A stretch of 64,000 bases of DNA from Bacteriovoracaceae bacterium (GCA_017858255.1 JAFMBV010000003.1:23986-87985); one strand, 5' to 3'; positions 1 through 7,680 are shown, numbered from the stretch's first letter. Numbers and translations are program-made. The notes: a model not told the origin generated them from the sequence alone.

Positions 1-2
1 AT

Positions 3-227
3 CTAAATATAGCTGACCTTGAAATTTACGATCTAGATTTGGAAGTATTAAATTTGGACGATAATTCATTTATCGTTGAATTCAATTATGACCAAGAGTT
101 TTTTGATGGTGGTTACGAAGTAGCTACTTTTGAGTGCTTTGGAACTGGTTTTGTTGAAAATGAGCAGGCTTCTTTAATAAAACTAAATTGTTTAGAAAAA
201 GAGCCCACTCTTTGGGATGAATTCTAA
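3..227 (+). CDS. C-terminal fragment of an unidentified protein
   Basis: The reading frame is open from the window edge, so the gene starts upstream and only its last 74 codons are visible. The visible part is acidic (EVLNLDDNSFIVEF, then ending in PTLWDEF), with alternating hydrophobic residues that suggest beta strands. I recognise no family. The TAA stop overlaps the end of the minus-strand gene at 224 by a few bases, a tight convergent arrangement with no room for a separate terminator. A start inside the window (TTG at 39) is possible but less likely, because the frame is open upstream of it. Confidence 0.6.
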   Translation, partial: LNIADLEIYDLDLEVLNLDDNSFIVEFNYDQEFFDGGYEVATFECFGTGFVENEQASLIKLNCLEKEPTLWDEF

Positions 228-1018
228 AAACCAAATGTAAGCTTGGCACTGGTAACACTAGTGCCAAATACATTTTCATATTGAGCAGCAATTTTCATCA
301 GCAACAAATTCAACTGAACCCCAGCTAAAACTTGCGCAGAAGTCCCATCTGATGAAGAAGATGTATTGGCCGTAAAACTTGTATCAAAAATTGAGACTGA
401 TCCACTCGCGGCTAAATCCGTACTTCGTGAAACCATCCCTACTCCCACAAATGGCTCAAGAACAAGAAAATTCGCAGACGCAAGTAGAGTCGCTCCATAA
501 GTTGAGTTATCAAGGTTAATTGTCGTCAGTACGCTATCAATTGTGTCTGAATAACTAATCTTACTGCTACTAAAGTGTCCTTTAATCGCAAGGTCTATTA
601 ATGGAATTGGTAAGAGTTCAGAAAAGGTCCACTTAAGGCCAAGTGAGGTATGACTAATATTAACGTCGCCTAGGTCTCTCTCAGGTAAGAGAACAAGTTC
701 GCCGGTTAGGCCGAAGGGAACTGAAACAGAGCCGTAAAGACCTGCATGAGCGATTTTATCAAAGGGGTCACTATTTGTTGGGTTCTCCCTCTTGGTGATG
801 GCGGCAATATCAGGAGCATCTGTAATCCCTGCAATTAGTCCCACTTCAAATCCAAAAATACTACCAAGAGTACTTGCCGGGGAGACAGCACGATGAACAA
901 AGTTTGCTGAAAACTCTTTAGAGATTTTGTCTAGATCACTTGAGGTGATATTGTCGAGGCCTGGACTTTCAGCAAAAGTGGTAATAGAATAAAGAAATAA
1001 TAGTAATGATTTATTCAT
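224..1018 (-). CDS. Exported beta-barrel-like outer-membrane protein
   Basis: The 264-residue protein begins with a short signal peptide (MNKSLLLFLYSITTFAES). Glycine- and serine-rich segments with alternating hydrophobic residues follow, and it ends in the aromatic tail KLTFGF, the usual last strand of an outer-membrane barrel. The composition resembles DUF6588-type outer-membrane proteins, but I only infer that from general appearance. The start is supported by AAGGAG upstream of the ATG. It is transcribed away from the next minus-strand gene (1135) across a gap holding a GAGGGG/CCCCTC inverted repeat, so it may have its own promoter. No enzymatic motif is visible. It could be a small porin or an adhesin. 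Confidence 0.65.
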   Translation of the reverse strand: MNKSLLLFLYSITTFAESPGLDNITSSDLDKISKEFSANFVHRAVSPASTLGSIFGFEVGLIAGITDAPDIAAITKRENPTNSDPFDKIAHAGLYGSVSVPFGLTGELVLLPERDLGDVNISHTSLGLKWTFSELLPIPLIDLAIKGHFSSSKISYSDTIDSVLTTINLDNSTYGATLLASANFLVLEPFVGVGMVSRSTDLAASGSVSIFDTSFTANTSSSSDGTSAQVLAGVQLNLLLMKIAAQYENVFGTSVTSAKLTFGF

Positions 1019-1048
1019 AGGTGGCTCCTTTATATTTGTCTCTATTGT

Positions 1049-1064
1049 GAGGGGAACTCCCCTC
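1049..1064. repeat. Short inverted repeat, 6-bp arms
   Basis: GAGGGG and CCCCTC face each other across AACT, about 31 bases upstream of the barrel gene that starts at 1018 on the minus strand. There is no T-run on either side, so an intrinsic terminator is unlikely; an operator or 5'-leader hairpin is possible. Confidence 0.3.
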
Positions 1065-1134
1065 TAATACAAGTCCTCTGACAAGTGCCACTATTGAATA
1101 CTCAACCAAATGTGCATGATTTTTTAAAAGTAAT

Positions 1135-2148
1135 TCAGTCGACTATGAAGATTGAATCGAACTTTTGTCGTAACTCTTTATCGCTACACTTTTGAAGTTC
1201 AATGAGGCTTTTGTAAGGCACTGGTAAGTTGAGAAGTTTTTCGAAAGCGGGCTCTGTTTTTATTCCATTTTCTTTGAGATTAAGAACTTTTTTCTTTAGT
1301 GAATTCCCGAAAACCTTTAATAACCTTCCTTCTATTAAAAAATGTAGATTTGCTTGTTGGCAATATACGCTTTTATTTTGGCAAAAAAGTTCTATCGGGA
1401 GGCCGTCAAATTCAAAATTAATCACGATACTCTTTAGACCTTGATGTTCGGTCATTCGCTGAGAGTAGTTTTCTAATTTCCCAAAGCAATTATACGATTT
1501 ATCAATGACCTCCTCAGGCCGATCTGAACTTAAAAGGACATCAAGATCCGAATTAAGCAAATGTATGCCCAGGGGTCTAGTTCCAGAGATACAGGGGTTA
1601 TATTCTTTAAATAAGGAGAAAAGCTCGCTCTTCTTTAAGAACGTCATAACTTTTGAGTCTTTCTCAATATTGATAATATGTTCTAACGATTTATGGTGAA
1701 ATTTAACGGCACAGTTATCAAATTCGACTTCAAGCTCGGGATTGAGTTCTTTTGAGAGTCCTGTTTTTTCAAATTCAATCTTACTATTTTGATTAAGAAA
1801 CTCTTCAAAACTACAATCAATGACAACTTCAATGTGTTCAAAACCTTCTTTTGTTTCTTTACCGGGCTTCGGTGCAGGTACTTCAATTAAGTCAATAATC
1901 CAGTCTTTAAAAAAAATGGGCTCATGTAATTTGTAAGTTGCGATTGGCCTTCCATTGATTTCACTTTCAATCAGGCATTGGCCAAGACGTTCAAAAAAGA
2001 TTTTAGATTCTTTGTAGTTGGATTGGGAGCAGGTTCTATAGCAGAGATGATCGATTTCCCAATTGAGAATGTTTATGCCACTGGTCTTGAGTCTTCCTGT
2101 GACCTTTTCGAGAAATTGGTGAGCCTCTACTTTCAAGTGGATATTCAT
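1135..2148 (-). CDS. YecM-like VOC domain fused to a DUF4269 nucleotidyltransferase-like domain
   Basis: This 337-residue protein reads as two domains. Residues 1 to about 170 resemble the YecM family (a VOC-fold, probably metal-binding protein): the motif IDHLCYRT lies near residue 33 and FEHIEVVI near 103. Residues from about 175 to the end resemble DUF4269. They carry GTRPLGIHLLNSDLDVLL, a G-T-x(n)-D-L-D pattern like the catalytic loop of minimal nucleotidyltransferases. Each domain is normally a separate protein of about 170-190 residues, so the length fits a fusion. The function is not known for either family. A candidate minus-strand promoter lies at 2303-2330. Confidence in the two-domain reading is fair and rests on remembered motifs. 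Confidence 0.65.
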   Translation of the reverse strand: MNIHLKVEAHQFLEKVTGRLKTSGINILNWEIDHLCYRTCSQSNYKESKIFFERLGQCLIESEINGRPIATYKLHEPIFFKDWIIDLIEVPAPKPGKETKEGFEHIEVVIDCSFEEFLNQNSKIEFEKTGLSKELNPELEVEFDNCAVKFHHKSLEHIINIEKDSKVMTFLKKSELFSLFKEYNPCISGTRPLGIHLLNSDLDVLLSSDRPEEVIDKSYNCFGKLENYSQRMTEHQGLKSIVINFEFDGLPIELFCQNKSVYCQQANLHFLIEGRLLKVFGNSLKKKVLNLKENGIKTEPAFEKLLNLPVPYKSLIELQKCSDKELRQKFDSIFIVD

Positions 2149-2204
2149 TACTGTTATTTTGCCCTTGGAAAAAAGTAGATAATTTGATGGACATTAAAAA
2201 AGGT

Positions 2205-2296
2205 AAAAAAAAAGCCCGAAGTGGGTTAAACGACGGACTTTTGATATTTTTCACTCCGAAGAGATTCAAACTTAAATAAGGCACCTTTCGGAACCG
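2205..2296 (-). ncRNA. Candidate small RNA or attenuated leader
   Basis: The interval runs from the predicted start (about 2296) to a T9 tract, the complement of 2205-2213. The tract follows CCCACTTCGGGC, which can form a short hairpin with one bulge. CTTCGG occurs twice in the transcript. The stem is weak, so termination is uncertain, and I see no match to a named RNA family. Confidence 0.2.
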
Positions 2297-2302
2297 TGTC
2301 TT

Positions 2303-2330
2303 TATATAGCACATCCAGCTTAGATTTCAA
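2303..2330 (-). promoter_or_regulatory. Predicted sigma70-type promoter
   Basis: On the minus strand, TTGAAA (complement of 2325-2330) and TATATA (complement of 2303-2308) are separated by 16 bases. Transcription would start near 2296, which leaves about 150 bases of leader before the YecM/DUF4269 start at 2148. It is unproven, but among the better housekeeping-type matches in the window. Confidence 0.45.
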
Positions 2331-2450
2331 TTATTTCAATTATTAAAAGTTAGTGAATAGAGGGGGTAAGCCCTTAATTATTCATAGAACTATCAAATGT
2401 TAGGAACTTTTTTCAATGAAAAAGACCGATCTTCCAGAAAGAAAAGTCCC

Positions 2451-2858
2451 TTAGTCATCTGTAGGGAATTCATCATAACAAGGGGAGGTTCCACCTATAT
2501 GATCCCAAGATGCTTTGGAGCCTACAAAAATATGTTCTTTTATTATTACTTCAGGATCATCATTCAAAGTGCCAAGGGTTATTCCAAAGACTTCTCTACC
2601 TTTTAAGGCGGCAATAGAGCTTCCACATGTAGAACAAAAGCCAAGACCTATATTTTCTTGATTGGCATATACTTTTAAATCCTCTTCACCTCTTACCCAT
2701 TCGAAAGAGTTATCTTGAACAAATGTCATGGCAGAGCCGGCCCCACTGAATGCCTTTCTGCACTTTGAACAGTGACAACATCTTCCAGGCTTTAGTGGGC
2801 CTAGTAGTGAGTATTTAATTTTTCCACAAAAGCATTCACCATAAATCTTATCATTCAT
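2451..2858 (-). CDS. GFA/CENP-V domain zinc protein
   Basis: The 135-residue protein matches the GFA (glutathione-dependent formaldehyde-activating enzyme-like, Mss4 fold) family. It shows the paired zinc ligands CFCGK near residue 9, CCHCSKC near 27-33 and FCSTCGSS near 74-79. The family's length is 120-150 residues, so this is full length. Most members are of unknown substrate; the formaldehyde role is proven for few, and here it is inferred from the family only. The ATG start follows a weak GGAATAA. The gene stands alone, with about 40 bases between its start and the corrected end of the MepB-like gene, and the same orientation as its neighbours. Confidence 0.85.
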   Translation of the reverse strand: MNDKIYGECFCGKIKYSLLGPLKPGRCCHCSKCRKAFSGAGSAMTFVQDNSFEWVRGEEDLKVYANQENIGLGFCSTCGSSIAALKGREVFGITLGTLNDDPEVIIKEHIFVGSKASWDHIGGTSPCYDEFPTDD

Positions 2859-2895
2859 AATTTATTCCAAATTAGCTTCAATATCTTTTTGAAAC

Positions 2896-3392
2896 TTAGA
2901 CTATGCGATAAAGTTTTTTTGCATGAGTTAAATCGGTATTTTTATCTACTATTAAAAAGAAGTCTAGCTGCCAATCCTGAGTTTTGATTGCTTGAGCATT
3001 AAGAGCTTTGTCCCATGGAGGGTAGACTCGAAAACCTCGTTTCCCTTTGATTTTACACTTGCGACTATCTTATGTTTTTCGAGGACCTCAATTGGAAATA
3101 TGAATTGACCAAATAAATCATCTTTCCGGGTATTGATGATAAAAAAATCAGTAGTGTCGGAAATATTATGTGGCTGAGTAACTCCATTAGCGTTTCTTGT
3201 CCAGAGGGTGACAAATTGTCCGACTTTTTTTTGCGTAATCTTCGAACTACGCACTTTTATAAGTCTATCTTCTAATTTGAATATACCTGCGCCGTATTCA
3301 TGACCTTCGGCTTCAGCTTTTAGGGAGGTGTATTTGAAATTACATTTCGTGTAAACGAACTTTTCAACTTGATTAAAATCTTTCTCTAACAT
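2896..3392 (-). pseudogene. MepB-family protein with a -1 frameshift near its C-terminus
   Basis: From 3392 the frame encodes a MepB-like protein (HEYGAGIF, KKVGQFVTLWTRN, GQFIFPIEVL). The family's conserved C-terminal segment lies one frame away. The uninterrupted frame runs into unrelated sequence and stops at 2964. Re-reading one base at the A4 tract (complement of 3051-3054) gives KGKRGFRVYPPWDKALNAQA, then IKTQDWQLDFF, and a stop at 2896, which is the C-terminus expected of MepB. Adding one A to the tract restores a protein of about 165 residues, the family's usual size. So the gene is broken, slippage-dependent, or carries a sequencing error in a homopolymer. MepB proteins are of unknown function; the name comes from the staphylococcal mepRAB locus. 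SD and start were not resolved further. Confidence 0.8.
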
Positions 3393-3411
3393 TGTATCGC
3401 GATTAAAATGC

Positions 3412-3711
3412 TTACGGACGTTTGTATGTGGATATTATGGTTGTTGACTCGACAGAGTTGTTGAAATATTTATCTTTTAGATTCAAATATTCTTGATCGG
3501 AAAAAAAAGAATTCATTTTCTCTTCATTAGGGAAGTGAATGGTGAAGACTCTATTGATTTTATTCTCGCTTTCACTTTTCAAAACTTCAGCGACTTTAAA
3601 ATCATACCCAAAACCACCGGCCATCGATTTTAAGATAGGGGTCATACCTTCTCTGTACTTTGAGTAATCAGATTCATTTGTTATATATAAACCGACTAGC
3701 ATTTCAATCAT
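3412..3711 (-). CDS. DUF1330-like small alpha-beta protein
   Basis: The product (about 99 residues) starts MIEMLVGLYITNESDYSKYR. It shows the alternating strand-helix pattern of dimeric alpha-beta barrel (ferredoxin-like) proteins such as DUF1330, with YREGMTPILKSMAGGFGYDF in the middle. I chose ATG at 3711 because AGAAGAGG lies 6-8 bases upstream; an in-frame start six codons earlier has no such signal. Only 19 bases separate it from the MepB-like gene downstream, so the two are probably co-transcribed. The function is unknown. Confidence 0.6.
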   Translation of the reverse strand: MIEMLVGLYITNESDYSKYREGMTPILKSMAGGFGYDFKVAEVLKSESENKINRVFTIHFPNEEKMNSFFSDQEYLNLKDKYFNNSVESTTIISTYKRP

Positions 3712-3774
3712 TGGTGTACCTCTTCTCAAGAACGTATGTCCTAAGCCGAATTTTAAGGTTAGATCAAGTGCCGC

Positions 3775-3796
3775 GACAATAGGTCAAACTATTGTC
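3775..3796. repeat. Perfect inverted repeat, 8-bp arms
   Basis: GACAATAG and CTATTGTC are separated by GTCAAA. The repeat lies in the 94-base gap between the DUF6488 stop and the DUF1330-like start, about 64 bases upstream of the latter. There is no T-run, so an operator fits better than a terminator. Confidence 0.4.
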
Positions 3797-3805
3797 TGCG
3801 ACATA

Positions 3806-4150
3806 CTACTTACCTGTGAAATTTGCTGCGACAAACTCACCTGATTTTTTCAAAAAGATATAAAGTTTTTTGCCTTTAACTCCATTCTTATTATTAAAAG
3901 TTACAAGCCATTCATTCTTCTTTATCACAGACTTATCAAAATCAGAGTTTAGCCAAGAAGAATCAATTTTTTTCTCTTTTACAAGTCTTTGAATGTGAGT
4001 TCTTCCAATTTCACCTGTCTTCTCCTTGCTAATCGTGGGGGCTTCACCATGTGAGTGACCATGGCCATGGTCATGAGAGTGACCAGCGCCTGGACTAGCA
4101 AAGCTGATTGAAGTTAAAGTAATTGCCATTAAAAAGGTTAAAGTCTTCAT
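3806..4150 (-). CDS. Periplasmic His-rich DUF6488-like protein
   Basis: This 114-residue protein has a signal peptide (to about residue 18, ending ISFASP). A histidine-rich run, HSHDHGHGHSHGE, follows at about 24-36 and is likely to bind metal ions in the periplasm. The remainder contains RLVKEKKIDSSW, LVTFNNKNG and LYIFL, as I recall for DUF6488 proteins. It lies 9 bases downstream of the HupE-like gene, so the two form an operon. The pairing suggests the soluble protein supplies or buffers a divalent metal for the membrane protein; this is inference. It has no enzyme motif. Confidence 0.7.
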   Translation of the reverse strand: MKTLTFLMAITLTSISFASPGAGHSHDHGHGHSHGEAPTISKEKTGEIGRTHIQRLVKEKKIDSSWLNSDFDKSVIKKNEWLVTFNNKNGVKGKKLYIFLKKSGEFVAANFTGK

Positions 4151-4159
4151 ATAGGCTCC

Positions 4160-4936
4160 CTAGAGACTGTCGTGTTCTTGTTCTGTTTTATTTGTCCTAT
4201 CTAGCTTTATGTGATGATGAAGGTGATTGTCTTCACTAAACCCAAACTCATCTGGGCTTGATGTGTGTAAATATCCATGAAGTTGCATTAATAAAAGCAT
4301 AAAGCCCGCTAGGATTAGACCATCATTAGCGACCCTTGAAAATCGTTTAAAGAAATTCATTTTTCTTACGCCAGAAAGCACTATGGTCATGATGACCAGA
4401 GCGAAAATTTGCCCAAACTCAACACCTACATTAAAGGAGATTATTCTTAGCAACATCCCCATTCCTTTTTCGCCTAGGGGGAGTTGTTGTAATCTCGTTG
4501 AAAGTCCAAAGCCATGTATTAGACCGAAGATGAAAATCATCATTAAAAGGCTTGGAGCCTTTTTCATACCAAAATATTTTTGAAATCCTTCATTATTATC
4601 AAATCCCTTATAACAAACGCTTATCGCGATGACAGCATCCACCAGCCAGTAGTTGGCAGTGATTCCCATAAAGGTTGCAAAAATTAATGTGATGCTGTGG
4701 CCAAGAGTAAAGACACTAATGAATTTTAGAATATCTTTAAATGTTGTAAGGAAGAATATTACGCCAAATAAGAACAACAAGTGGTCGTAGCCTGTAACCA
4801 TGTGTTCAGCACCTAGCCAAATGTATTGAAGGTATCCTCCCTCAATCATCGCCTGCTTGGCCTCTTCACTTATTCCATGAGCGAAAGAGTTTGCGGACAT
4901 CAATAAGGTGAAGAACCACAAAAAAAGTCGATACAT
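4160..4936 (-). CDS. HupE/UreJ-family membrane protein
   Basis: The 258-residue protein has a signal-like first helix (to SFAHG) and about six further membrane segments. The family's conserved residues are present: GAEHMVTGYDHLLFLFG near residues 42-58, TLGHSITL near 77, LIHGFGLS near 138, and FNVGVEFGQ near 168. HupE/UreJ proteins are secondary nickel or cobalt permeases linked to hydrogenase and urease; the second branch (HupE_UreJ_2) is widespread without either enzyme, as here. The cytoplasmic or periplasmic tail HLHHHIK is His-rich, matching the His-rich protein encoded next to it. GGAGA precedes the ATG. The transported metal is not known. Confidence 0.8.
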   Translation of the reverse strand: MYRLFLWFFTLLMSANSFAHGISEEAKQAMIEGGYLQYIWLGAEHMVTGYDHLLFLFGVIFFLTTFKDILKFISVFTLGHSITLIFATFMGITANYWLVDAVIAISVCYKGFDNNEGFQKYFGMKKAPSLLMMIFIFGLIHGFGLSTRLQQLPLGEKGMGMLLRIISFNVGVEFGQIFALVIMTIVLSGVRKMNFFKRFSRVANDGLILAGFMLLLMQLHGYLHTSSPDEFGFSEDNHLHHHIKLDRTNKTEQEHDSL

Positions 4937-5014
4937 ATTTTCTCCAAATAGTAGGTAGTTCTAAGGTTGATCTAGTGGGGAAAGTCTAACAGGAAGGTTT
5001 TACTTAGAAAAAAA

Positions 5015-5091
5015 TGGGGTGGCCGACGGGACTCGAACCCGCGACAACCAGAATCACAATCTGGCGCTCTACCAACTGAACTACGGCCACC
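5015..5091 (-). tRNA. tRNA-His (anticodon GTG)
   Basis: Read on the minus strand, the gene folds into a full cloverleaf. The acceptor stem GTGGCCG pairs with CGGCCAC, the anticodon loop contains GTG between CCAGA and TCTGG, and the T-arm is GCGGG/GTTCGAG/CCCGT. An encoded G before the acceptor stem faces discriminator C, the G-1:C73 pair specific to histidine tRNA. CCA is encoded, and a T-run follows directly. A TTGACA promoter precedes it. Confidence 0.95.
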
Positions 5092-5101
5092 GTAAGCGCG
5101 T

Positions 5102-5131
5102 AATTTAGCGAGTCTGAGTTGGATGTGTCAA
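5102..5131 (-). promoter_or_regulatory. Promoter of tRNA-His
   Basis: On the minus strand a consensus TTGACA (complement of 5126-5131) lies 18 bases before TAAATT (complement of 5102-5107). The predicted start is a few bases before the mature tRNA. GCGC lies between the -10 and the start, like the GC-rich discriminators of stringently controlled stable-RNA promoters. Confidence 0.6.
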
Positions 5132-5148
5132 TAGAGCTTTGATATTAT
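5119..5148 (+). promoter_or_regulatory. Possible promoter for the outer-membrane protein gene at 5263
   Basis: TTGGAT (5119-5124) and TATTAT (5143-5148) are 18 bases apart. The pair overlaps the divergent tRNA-His promoter and would give a leader of about 108 bases. The match is moderate. Confidence 0.3.
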
Positions 5149-5262
5149 TCCGATTTGGCCGTGGCGCAGTGCATGGATAGGGTGAGAAAACTTTGACCGA
5201 TGGGCGTTAATATCTTTAAAATAGTCCTACTTACTGACTTGGTACCCCAAAGGATTGGAACT

Positions 5263-5877
5263 ATGAATAAAATTGCCTTACTTGTTATTTTCATTGGTCT
5301 TTTTGCTCCGGTCCAAACATTGGCCTACGGAACAGGATATGTGACTTATCCGCTAATGCCTGAAAAGCGTATTGTCTCAACAGAGTTTACTGGTATTGCC
5401 TCTGATGGTGGTGGCATTGGTGTGCAGGGACGTTTCACTCAAAAAATAAATGAAAAAATGATTGTTGATGCTGGCCTTGGTATCGCTGGTGGAGAGCGCG
5501 ATAGTCGCTTCTTTGTTGGAGCTGATTATGAGCTTTTTCCAGATTACATGAATCAACCTCGTGTTTCGACTAAGGTGACTTACACAAATGCTAAAGAGTT
5601 TGACCTTAGAAGAAATATTTTTTCTATTGCACCAACTGTTTCAAAGGGTTTTAGTTTTTGGGGTAATGAAGCCTACCCATTCTTCTCTCTTCCAATTGGA
5701 GTTAATCTTAATGGGGATAGGAAAACATATGAGAGTCAGATAAATGCTAACTTTGGGATTTCTGGAAACCTTCCAATTGAAGGCTATAGAGATTTATTGG
5801 GAACAGTAGAGACTACTATTAGTGTAAAGGATAGTTATACGGCCTTATTTGTTGGTATTTCTTATCCATTAAATTAA
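5263..5877 (+). CDS. Small exported outer-membrane barrel-like protein
   Basis: I chose ATG at 5263 because AAAGGA lies upstream and it gives a clean signal peptide (MNKIALLVIFIGLFAPVQTLAYG); a longer frame from 5200 would bury it. The mature part (about 185 residues) is rich in alternating hydrophobic residues and glycine (GGGIGVQGRF, GLGIAGGERDSRFFVGADYE). It ends TALFVGISYPLN, as expected for an eight-stranded outer-membrane barrel, though the last residue is not aromatic. I recognise no family. The next gene starts one base after its stop, so they are translationally coupled, although a shared pathway is not evident. Confidence 0.65.
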   Translation: MNKIALLVIFIGLFAPVQTLAYGTGYVTYPLMPEKRIVSTEFTGIASDGGGIGVQGRFTQKINEKMIVDAGLGIAGGERDSRFFVGADYELFPDYMNQPRVSTKVTYTNAKEFDLRRNIFSIAPTVSKGFSFWGNEAYPFFSLPIGVNLNGDRKTYESQINANFGISGNLPIEGYRDLLGTVETTISVKDSYTALFVGISYPLN

Positions 5878-5878
5878 T

Positions 5879-6619
5879 TTGAAAGTAAAAACAGTTTTTT
5901 CTGACTTTGACGGAACGCTTACTTTTCGTGATGAGCTGACCAAAGAATTCTTTAATATTATTGATCTTTTAAAGGGGCACGGTGTGCCTCTTATTGTTTG
6001 TACCGGACGTTCAAAATCATGGGCACATTTTCTCCTGACTCATTTTCATGATCTTCAATTCGTTATTTCTGAAGGAGGGGGTAACTTATCCTTTATTGAA
6101 GAGCGAGATGGTAGAAGACTTTTAAAAGATAAGCTCTTGGTAGAGAAGTCTGAAGTTGATCGCTTGGAAAACCTAACAAATATACTTCTTGAGAAATATC
6201 CTCAAATCGTTCTTTCTGCAGATAGTTTTGGGCGTGAGGCAGATCGTGCCATTGAGCTCTATGACTTAGGGGTTGACCCAAAGCTTAAGAGCAATATTGT
6301 TCAATTCTTTAAAGAGCATAAGGTCAATTACTCAACCTCCAATGTTCATATGAATTTCTGGTGCGGCGAAATTTCTAAAATGAAGGCCATCAATATGTTT
6401 CTTTCAGCCTATGACTTAGGTGATCTTGAGGACAGTCTTTTCTTTGGAGACTCCTTAAATGATGAGTCTGTGTTTGAAGGGCATCCCCATAGTGTTGGAG
6501 TATCAAATATTTCAAAAGTTTTAAATAGACTTAACTTTAAACCAACTAAAATCTTAGAAGGTGAGGAGAATGAGGGTCCTCAGGGCGTTCTTTCTTATTT
6601 AGAAAATTTGTTAAAATAA
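5879..6619 (+). CDS. HAD-superfamily (type IIB/Cof-like) phosphatase
   Basis: The 246-residue protein opens with the nucleophile motif DFDGTL (residues 9-14) and has the Thr motif VCTGRS near 42. The Lys/Gly region ISKMKAI lies near 163, and the acidic motif GDSLNDE near 189. The central cap with VISEGGGNL is typical of sugar-phosphate or nucleotide phosphatases of the Cof/SPP group. The substrate is unknown. The start is TTG, one base after the previous stop and without a clear ribosome site, so translation is probably coupled. The 3' end overlaps the opposing RluA-like gene by 25 bases. Confidence 0.8.
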   Translation: MKVKTVFSDFDGTLTFRDELTKEFFNIIDLLKGHGVPLIVCTGRSKSWAHFLLTHFHDLQFVISEGGGNLSFIEERDGRRLLKDKLLVEKSEVDRLENLTNILLEKYPQIVLSADSFGREADRAIELYDLGVDPKLKSNIVQFFKEHKVNYSTSNVHMNFWCGEISKMKAINMFLSAYDLGDLEDSLFFGDSLNDESVFEGHPHSVGVSNISKVLNRLNFKPTKILEGEENEGPQGVLSYLENLLK

Positions 6620-7674
6620 TCTTCAATCGTTACCTTGGTTTCTTCTAGAAAAATATCATAATTAATTTTTAGGTTTTCACGTATCCAATCCGTCATATCT
6701 TTTGGAGGCTCACAAATAAAACTTCTTCTGCCTCCCTCCCATGGAATATTAATGGCGGTTGCATGTAGGGCGTGACGAGGGAGCTGCATGTAGGCGTAGT
6801 CTTCAGGCTTTGCATAACGATCTTTAAAGCTTTGAAACATTGGATATGAACCATAGTATATTTTGTCTCCGAGGAGAGGAAAGCCATGGGCCAGGGCGTG
6901 AACACGGATTTGATGCTGGCGACCTGTCTTAGGGAAGGCCAGACCAAGAATATACTTACCTTCTTCGTAAAGAATTCTAAAATGAGTTTCAGCTCTCTTT
7001 CCAGCCGGTCCATCTTCAGGATGGTAACCAATAAGGACTCTTAGAAGTCCCTCTCCACCTGTATCGAGCCTTTCTTTGGCCGTAAACTCTTCTTTATTGG
7101 CATATGATTCATTCTTTACCCCAATGAAAAAGTAACATTTATTAACCTGTTCCTTTTCAAAGTAAACAGTATATTTATTCGCAGCTTTTGGGTTTTTGGC
7201 GACCAGGAGAACTCCTGATGTCTCTCTGTCGAGTCGATGAACGGAGTGAGTGCCATGGCCACAATGAGCTTCACAGTAAACAGTAGCGCAATAGAAAAGG
7301 TGCTTACCAGTGGGGTGAGTGCTCATAAATGGAGGTTTTGAAAGCGCTATGAGCCCTTCATCTTCATAAATAATCGGAGGATCGATTTCAAGCTCTAGTT
7401 TTTCTCCATTCCACCATTCATCTTCATGGATTGTTTTATAGATAAAAACAGTCACTTGCTCTTTATTATAAACTTTCGTATTTGGCTTCATACGCCCGGG
7501 ACGATTATTAATGGTTACATCACCATCTTTAATCTTCTCCTTTACTTGCTCTCTTGAAAATGAAGGGAAATGGCGTTGAAGAAATTGATCGAGGCGCATG
7601 CCATCTTGAGGTTCATGTACCTCATAGCGGGCTTCAAAGTGATCGGGCTGAAACTTTTTATAAAGGATGTTCAT
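6595..7674 (-). CDS. RluA-family 23S rRNA/tRNA pseudouridine synthase
   Basis: The enzyme converts uridine to pseudouridine in RNA. An S4 RNA-binding domain covers about residues 20-80 (RLDQFLQRHFPSFSREQV). The catalytic domain follows with the diagnostic HRLDRETSGVLL at 146-157, D149 being the nucleophile. Later family motifs include GRQHQIRVHALAHGFPLLGD. At 359 residues it is within the family's range (300-360). I cannot tell which site it modifies (RluA, RluC or RluD type). The start lies six bases after the stop of prkA, so the two form an operon. Confidence 0.9.
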   Translation of the reverse strand: MNILYKKFQPDHFEARYEVHEPQDGMRLDQFLQRHFPSFSREQVKEKIKDGDVTINNRPGRMKPNTKVYNKEQVTVFIYKTIHEDEWWNGEKLELEIDPPIIYEDEGLIALSKPPFMSTHPTGKHLFYCATVYCEAHCGHGTHSVHRLDRETSGVLLVAKNPKAANKYTVYFEKEQVNKCYFFIGVKNESYANKEEFTAKERLDTGGEGLLRVLIGYHPEDGPAGKRAETHFRILYEEGKYILGLAFPKTGRQHQIRVHALAHGFPLLGDKIYYGSYPMFQSFKDRYAKPEDYAYMQLPRHALHATAINIPWEGGRRSFICEPPKDMTDWIRENLKINYDIFLEETKVTIEDYFNKFSK

Positions 7675-7680
7675 TTAGTA

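Larger units (their letters stand above)
2149..2450. other. 302-bp intergenic region
   Basis: No convincing gene is seen on either strand; the frames that open here only continue out of neighbouring genes. On the minus strand it holds a promoter-like pair (2303-2330) and, about 90 bases downstream, a T9 tract after a small GC-rich fold (2205-2225). This could be a small RNA, or a long leader with attenuation for the YecM/DUF4269 gene. Confidence 0.4.

Noticed and set aside
1085..1105. TGGCAC on the minus strand resembling a -24 element
   Set aside because: There is no GC at the required 12-base spacing.
2036..2314. 92-codon minus-strand frame in and before the YecM/DUF4269 gene
   Set aside because: It is out of frame with the recognised domains and has a low-complexity N-terminus.
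5160..5180. TGGC-containing run before 5200 as a sigma54 promoter
   Set aside because: GG and GC are not 12 bases apart in either register.
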